Positions 62,529-64,000 of a stretch of 64,000 bases of DNA are shown piece by piece (positions within the stretch are counted from its first letter, which is position 1; every line of letters starts with the position of its first letter). The DNA is from Mycolicibacterium gilvum (GTDB taxonomy: Bacteria > Actinomycetota > Actinomycetes > Mycobacteriales > Mycobacteriaceae): contig NZ_UGQM01000001.1 in NCBI RefSeq assembly GCF_900454025.1, positions 3,782,001 through 3,846,000 on the forward strand, read 5' to 3'. A program made the translations under genes and the position numbers. The notes below the pieces were generated by a model, which was given only the letters and a program-made list of their open reading frames with translations, did not search any database and was not told where the DNA came from.

Positions 62529-62833
62529 GGTCGGCACTTTAGAAGCCCGCGGGCTGAGCGGGCCACCACCACAGCCACATTCGCTGTTCACTAACTCTTA
62601 CGCCGCCACTCCTGCCGCGCAACCCGGTGCCTCACTCATCCAACGCTGTCCGTCGTTTCCCGCCCCTCCTCACCACAACTCAGCTCACCCCTCACAGGCC
62701 CACCGACAGACCACACACCTCTTGCAATCAGGTGTAGATCCTGAGATTTGTTTAAGAGTCACGGGTTTGGTGGTGGCCCTCGGGAACGTCGGGTTCGTAG
62801 CCTGCGGCGTATGTGGGAGCTCAGGAGCACGCC
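62529..62833. other. Divergent region before relaxase, possible oriT area
   Basis: MobF origins of transfer usually lie beside the relaxase gene, so this region is the natural place to look. I found no clear inverted repeat or nic sequence. AGGAG at 62823-62827 is the relaxase ribosome site. Confidence 0.35.
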
Positions 62834-64000
62834 ATGGTGATGACATTGCACAAGTTGACCGCCGGGGACGGCTACCTGTACCTGGTGCGCCAAGTCGCGG
62901 CTGCCGATAGCACCCAGCGGGGCCGCTCCACGCTGGCCGATTACTACTCGGCCAAAGGGGAAGCACCCGGGCGTTGGTTGGGACGCGGCCTGAGAGCACT
63001 CTCGCACGCCGCGCCAACAGATGTCAGTGACGAAGCGCGGGAGGAACATTGGACGGTCCAGGCTGGCTCCGAGGTCGGCGAGGAGCAGATGCGCGCCCTG
63101 TACGGAGAGGGCATTCACCCCAACGCTGACCGCATCATGGGCTACGTCGCCGGACGCGGGATGCGCGCGCAGCGTACGGCCGCCCAGCTGGGTCGCCGGT
63201 TTTTGGTGTACGACGGTCAGCCCGAGTTCGCCCGCCGGCTGGCAGCGGCCTACCGCGATTACAACGCCGCGGCGGGCAGGCATTGGCGGACCACGATCGC
63301 GGCCGCTGACCGCGCGGTGATCCGCACCCGGCTGGCGGTGGAACTTTTCGCTGAGCAGTACGGCCGCCCCCCGGCCGATGACCGCGAGTTGTCGGGTTTC
63401 ATCGCCCGCAACACCCGCGCCCGCACGACCGCCGTCGCGGGATATGACCTGACGTTCTCGCCGGTGAAATCGGTGTCGGCGCTGTGGGCCATCGCCCCGC
63501 GATCGGTGTCCGATCAGGTTGAGGCCGCTCATGATGCGGCGGTCGCCGACGTGTTGGAGTGGCTGCAGGATCAGGCCTGTTTCACCCGTACTGGCACTGG
63601 CGGTGTGGCCCAGGTCGACACCGAAGGACTCATCGCGGCAGCGTTCACCCACCGTGACTCTCGCGCCGGTGACCCCGACCTACACACTCACGTCGCGATC
63701 TCCAATAAGGTCTCCCACGTCGACGTCAACGGCGTGCGCCGATGGCTCGCCCTAGACGGTCAACCGCTGCATCGGGTGACTGTCGCGGCCTCGGAGTTGT
63801 ACAACACCCGCCTCGAAGCCCACATGATCGACCGACTCGCGGTGCCGTTTGTCGAACAGTCCCGCGGACGCGGGAAACGACCGATCCGCGAGATCGACGG
63901 AATTTCAACAGAATTGATGTCGCGGTGGTCGAGTCGGCGCGCCGCAATCACCGCGCGCACCGCCGAGCTGGCCAAGCAGTTTCAGGCCGATCACGGCCGC
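62834..64000 (+). CDS. MobF-family (TrwC/TraI-type) conjugative relaxase, partial
   Basis: The first 389 codons run open to the window edge. N-terminal tyrosines at 14, 16, 37 and 38 precede the TrwC-type phrase YYSAKGEAPGRWLGRG, and the metal-binding triad is H273, H284 and H286 (THRDSRAGDPDLHTH). TFSPVKSVSALWA is also conserved in this family. The protein nicks oriT and pilots DNA; full-length members carry a C-terminal helicase domain. ATG at 62834 follows AGGAG by 6 bases; the ATG at 62840 is an alternative. Confidence 0.9.
   Translation, partial: MVMTLHKLTAGDGYLYLVRQVAAADSTQRGRSTLADYYSAKGEAPGRWLGRGLRALSHAAPTDVSDEAREEHWTVQAGSEVGEEQMRALYGEGIHPNADRIMGYVAGRGMRAQRTAAQLGRRFLVYDGQPEFARRLAAAYRDYNAAAGRHWRTTIAAADRAVIRTRLAVELFAEQYGRPPADDRELSGFIARNTRARTTAVAGYDLTFSPVKSVSALWAIAPRSVSDQVEAAHDAAVADVLEWLQDQACFTRTGTGGVAQVDTEGLIAAAFTHRDSRAGDPDLHTHVAISNKVSHVDVNGVRRWLALDGQPLHRVTVAASELYNTRLEAHMIDRLAVPFVEQSRGRGKRPIREIDGISTELMSRWSSRRAAITARTAELAKQFQADHGR

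Noticed and set aside
62529-62833. A definite oriT/nic site
   Set aside because: Position is right but I could not identify an inverted repeat or a known MobF nic motif, so I only flag the region.
1-64000. CRISPR arrays, tRNA or rRNA genes
   Set aside because: No regularly spaced short repeats, cloverleaf sequences or rRNA-like stretches were found on reading both strands; this was a visual search, not a tool run.

Overview
This window looks like part of a large mycobacterial plasmid, or an integrated plasmid-like island. It is GC-rich, many genes start with GTG and several appear leaderless. Nearly all recognisable proteins have mycobacterial relatives: CysK2, LpqS, MmcO, the RipA/RipC endopeptidases, the L,D-transpeptidases LdtMt1/LdtMt2, and DUF305 lipoproteins. 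The right edge enters a MobF (TrwC/TraI-type) relaxase, which points to a mobilisable or conjugative replicon. No rRNA, tRNA, CRISPR array or replication gene was seen.

Layout. 1-16 kb is module A: MFS-A/cysK2-A/lpqS-A; a BlaI-type repressor with an M56 protease; a RipA-like gene broken by two nested insertion sequences; two-component system A; a DUF305 lipoprotein; a beta-propeller lipoprotein; a frameshifted RipC-like gene. 14.8-21.5 kb is insertion-sequence territory (IS1380, IS3 fragment, IS110, IS256) around an HTH/nucleotidyltransferase toxin-antitoxin pair. 21.8-30.2 kb is a defence-like island: an ApeA-like HEPN protein, a helicase with an Mrr-like N-terminus and eight helicase-associated repeats, and a convergent 1007-residue helicase. 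31-59 kb is module B: frameshifted BlaI, Ldt-1, small secreted protein, MFS-B/cysK2-B/lpqS-B, two nearly identical multicopper oxidases, a second secreted protein split by an IS4 element, recombinase remnants, cysK2-C, two-component system B, a P1B-4 ATPase with its ArsR regulator, IS1380, DUF305-B, Ldt-2 and a frameshifted propeller lipoprotein. 59-64 kb holds an intact IS3 element and the start of the mobilisation region.

How it may work together. Modules A and B are diverged paralogues. They combine copper handling (multicopper oxidase, DUF305, LpqS, CysK2), divalent-metal export and peptidoglycan remodelling (NlpC/P60 endopeptidases, L,D-transpeptidases, BlaI/M56). Two recurrent DNA motifs appear to tie them together. 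One is a pair of TACGTAG-like boxes 11 bp apart, sitting mostly before cell-wall and secreted-protein genes; I attribute it to the plasmid BlaI-family repressor. The other is a direct repeat TCTTCA-N5-TCTTYA before the multicopper oxidases, DUF305 genes and both two-component systems; I attribute it to the OmpR-type regulators. Those attributions are inference; the motifs themselves are visible in the sequence. Many duplicated copies are decaying through IS insertion, single-base frameshifts or truncation, while the oxidase pair has been kept nearly identical over 2 kb.
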